From an uncultured Oscillospiraceae bacterium (lineage in GTDB: Bacteria; Bacillota; Clostridia; Oscillospirales; Oscillospiraceae), in NCBI GenBank assembly GCA_910588625.1, contig CAJUQN010000040.1, positions 1 to 23,322 of the forward strand: a stretch of DNA of 23,322 nucleotides, in the 5' to 3' direction. Below are positions 21,799 to 23,322 of the stretch, in pieces. The position numbers and the translations under genes are program-made. The notes below the pieces were generated by a model. It was not told the origin of the DNA, made no database searches, and saw nothing but the letters and a program-made list of their open reading frames with translations. Each line of letters opens with the position of its first letter. The first letter of the stretch is position 1.

Positions 21799-22637
21799 GC
21801 GCGGTCACAGCGGAGCGGCGGTACAGCGAAGCGGAGATCGAGGCCATGGACACGCCGGAACTGCTGGCGCTCTACAAGCAGACCGGAGACGAGGAGCTGA
21901 AATGGCCCTTGGTGCTGCGGTATGAGGGACTGATCAAAAGCGCGGCCCTTCAAATCAGAGGGGTTTACAGCAGCTTTGCCCAGGTGGACGATATCGTCAG
22001 CGAGGGCATCCTGACCCTGCTCAGCTCCTTGGACAAGTTCGACCCGGACAAGGGCATCAAGTTTGAGACCTACGTGGCTAAACGCATTCGGGGTATGGTC
22101 ATCGACCTGGCCCGGAAGCAGGACTGGCTGCCCCGCAACATCCGCCAGCGGGCCAAGGAGATTGACACCGCGGTGTCCCACTTGGCCAACGAGCTGGGAC
22201 GCTTTCCCACCGACCACGAGGTGGCCGACCATCTGGGCATCCCCGCCGACAAGTACCAAAAGGAGGCCGCCCGGGTGGCGCTGAGTAATACCCTGTCCTT
22301 GGACGCGTTGATGGACGCCCGGGATATAGAAGGGTACCGCTTCGAGGTGTCTACCGAGGACCCCACCGTCCAGCCAGAGACGGTGTTGGAGGACCAGGAG
22401 CTCCAGGAGACGCTGGCCGCAGGTATTGCCGCCTTGCAGAAAAACGAGCAGATCGTCTTGTCTCTCTATTACGAGAAGAACCTCCATATGAAGGAGATTG
22501 CCCAGGTAATGGGAGTCAGTGAGCCCCGCATCTCCCAGATCCACTCCCGAGCCATCCAGAAGCTGCGGGAGCACATGGGCACATACATGAACAGCGAACC
22601 CCCCAAAAAATCAAGCAAAAAGCGGAAGAAGGCATGA
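21795..22637 (+). CDS. fliA: RNA polymerase sigma-28 factor for flagellar genes (FliA/SigD)
   Basis: This sigma factor directs late flagellar and chemotaxis gene transcription. The product has 280 residues. Region 2 spans about 40-110 and includes QVDDIVSEGILTLLSSLDKF and FETYVAKRIRGMVIDLAR. The family WLPRNIRQRAKEI follows at 111-123. Region 3 is around 125-170. Region 4 (about 205-262) has the helix-turn-helix MKEIAQVMGVSEPRISQIHS. A Lys-rich tail (KKSSKKRKKA) ends the protein. It overlaps flhA by 4 bases (ATGA), so translation is probably coupled. No anti-sigma FlgM is in the window. Its place at the far end of the operon recalls sigD of Bacillus subtilis. Confidence 0.95.
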   Translation: MSAVTAERRYSEAEIEAMDTPELLALYKQTGDEELKWPLVLRYEGLIKSAALQIRGVYSSFAQVDDIVSEGILTLLSSLDKFDPDKGIKFETYVAKRIRGMVIDLARKQDWLPRNIRQRAKEIDTAVSHLANELGRFPTDHEVADHLGIPADKYQKEAARVALSNTLSLDALMDARDIEGYRFEVSTEDPTVQPETVLEDQELQETLAAGIAALQKNEQIVLSLYYEKNLHMKEIAQVMGVSEPRISQIHSRAIQKLREHMGTYMNSEPPKKSSKKRKKA

Positions 22638-22643
22638 TGCAAG

Positions 22644-23322
22644 ATGTTCAAAGGCTTTTATAATCTAACTTCCGGCATGTACACTCAACAGCAGAACCTA
22701 AACGTGGTGGGCAACAACCTGGTGAACGTGTCCACCGCGGGCTTCAAGCAGAGCCGTTACACCGCCAGCACCTTTGACGATGTGATGTACACCCGGGTGG
22801 GCAATAAGGAGAAGATTTACACCGACATCGGGCGGCAAAGCTACATCCGGGCCAACAGCGACATCTATGTGGACTACACCCAGGGCGTCCCGGAGCCCAC
22901 CAACATCCCCCTGGACTTCGCCATCATGGGGGATGGTTTCTTTGAAATCGAGCGGCTGGACGGCGAGGGTATGATCTATACCCGGGCGGGCAGCTTCTCC
23001 CTGGACGACGAGGGCTACCTTTGCTTCCCTGGCGTGGGTTACGTGATGGACCCCGAGGGCCAGCGTATCCAGCTGCGCACCGACAAGCTGGACGTGGACC
23101 GGATGGGCAACATCTACAATAAGGACAACGGCGGCTACCTGGGCTCCGTGGGCGTCTACGAGTTCGAAGATCTGGAGCAGCTGGAGCACAACGACGCCGG
23201 TTTCTTCACCGGAGACGGAGCTGAGGCCGTTGAGAACCCTTACGTACTGTGGAAATACCTGGAGCGCTCCAACTCCGACATGATCCAGCAGATGACCGAG
23301 ATGCTCACCTGCCAGCGGGCGC
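22644..23322 (+). CDS. flgF: Flagellar basal-body rod protein, FlgF/FlgG family (cut by window end)
   Basis: The frame is open from the ATG at 22644 to the last base, 226 codons. The N terminus (YNLTSGMYTQQQNLNVVGNN, then LVNVSTAGFKQSRY) is the rod/hook signature. NIPLDFAIMGDGFFEI is the standard FlgF/FlgG middle motif. YLERSNSDMIQQMTEMLTCQ near the end is the conserved C-terminal helix, so only a short piece is missing. FlgF and FlgG are close relatives. I use flgF because Bacillota usually have two such genes in tandem with flgF first, but flgG cannot be excluded. It begins 6 bases after the sigma-factor stop. GGAAG/AAGG within the end of that gene serves as ribosome-binding site. Confidence 0.85.
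   Translation, partial: MFKGFYNLTSGMYTQQQNLNVVGNNLVNVSTAGFKQSRYTASTFDDVMYTRVGNKEKIYTDIGRQSYIRANSDIYVDYTQGVPEPTNIPLDFAIMGDGFFEIERLDGEGMIYTRAGSFSLDDEGYLCFPGVGYVMDPEGQRIQLRTDKLDVDRMGNIYNKDNGGYLGSVGVYEFEDLEQLEHNDAGFFTGDGAEAVENPYVLWKYLERSNSDMIQQMTEMLTCQRA

Overview
The window is one long, unbroken flagellar gene cluster. All 26 protein genes are on the + strand and run almost head to tail. The first begins at 555 and the last is cut by the window end. GC content is high (about 60 % by eye) with strong G/C bias at third codon positions. Several features point to Clostridia (Bacillota), probably a motile Oscillospiraceae-type gut anaerobe: Shine-Dalgarno sites of the AAGGAGG type, FliY (CheC-like phosphatase plus SpoA) in place of plain FliN, flbD and the small flagellar-operon gene beside flgE, and a sigma-28 gene downstream of flhA. 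The lineage is inferred from gene order and family features, not from a search.

Layout. Positions 1-554 carry no convincing gene. They hold a GC-rich hairpin (130-154), an AT-rich stretch with several dyads (174-233), an extended -10 promoter (P1, 267-295), a short structured leader ending in an intrinsic terminator (364-413), and a second promoter (P2, 486-515) just before flgB. Then come rod and MS-ring genes (flgB, flgC, fliE, fliF), switch and export-ATPase genes (fliG, fliH, fliI, fliJ), hook genes (fliK, flgD, an uncharacterised flagellar-operon gene, flgE, flbD), stator genes (motA, motB), switch and signalling genes (fliM, fliY, cheY), the export gate (fliO, fliP, fliQ, fliR, flhB, flhA), the flagellar sigma factor (fliA/sigD) and the start of a rod gene (flgF/flgG family). 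fliL, flhF, flhG and the other che genes, often found in such clusters, are absent from the places where they would be expected.

How the parts work together. FliF forms the MS ring, and FliG, FliM and FliY form the C ring. MotA/MotB drive rotation against FliG. CheY-P binds FliM and FliY to switch direction, and FliY also removes its phosphate. FliO/P/Q/R/FlhB/FlhA with FliH/I/J export the rod, hook and cap proteins, and FliK sets hook length. The sigma factor sits about 21 kb from the promoters, so its level should depend on how much transcription reaches the end of the cluster.

The window is mainly a conventional flagellar operon and I see no wholly new system. The observations most worth following are: (1) FliY carries three copies of a FliM-type CheY-docking motif in its linker rather than one at its N terminus; (2) the FliG EHPQ motif and its FliM GGxG partner loop are both altered (ERSQ and GSEG); (3) a promoter-leader-terminator unit lies ahead of a second promoter upstream of flgB; (4) strong stem-loops without U-tracts flank flgE. 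None of these has been tested here by computation or experiment.
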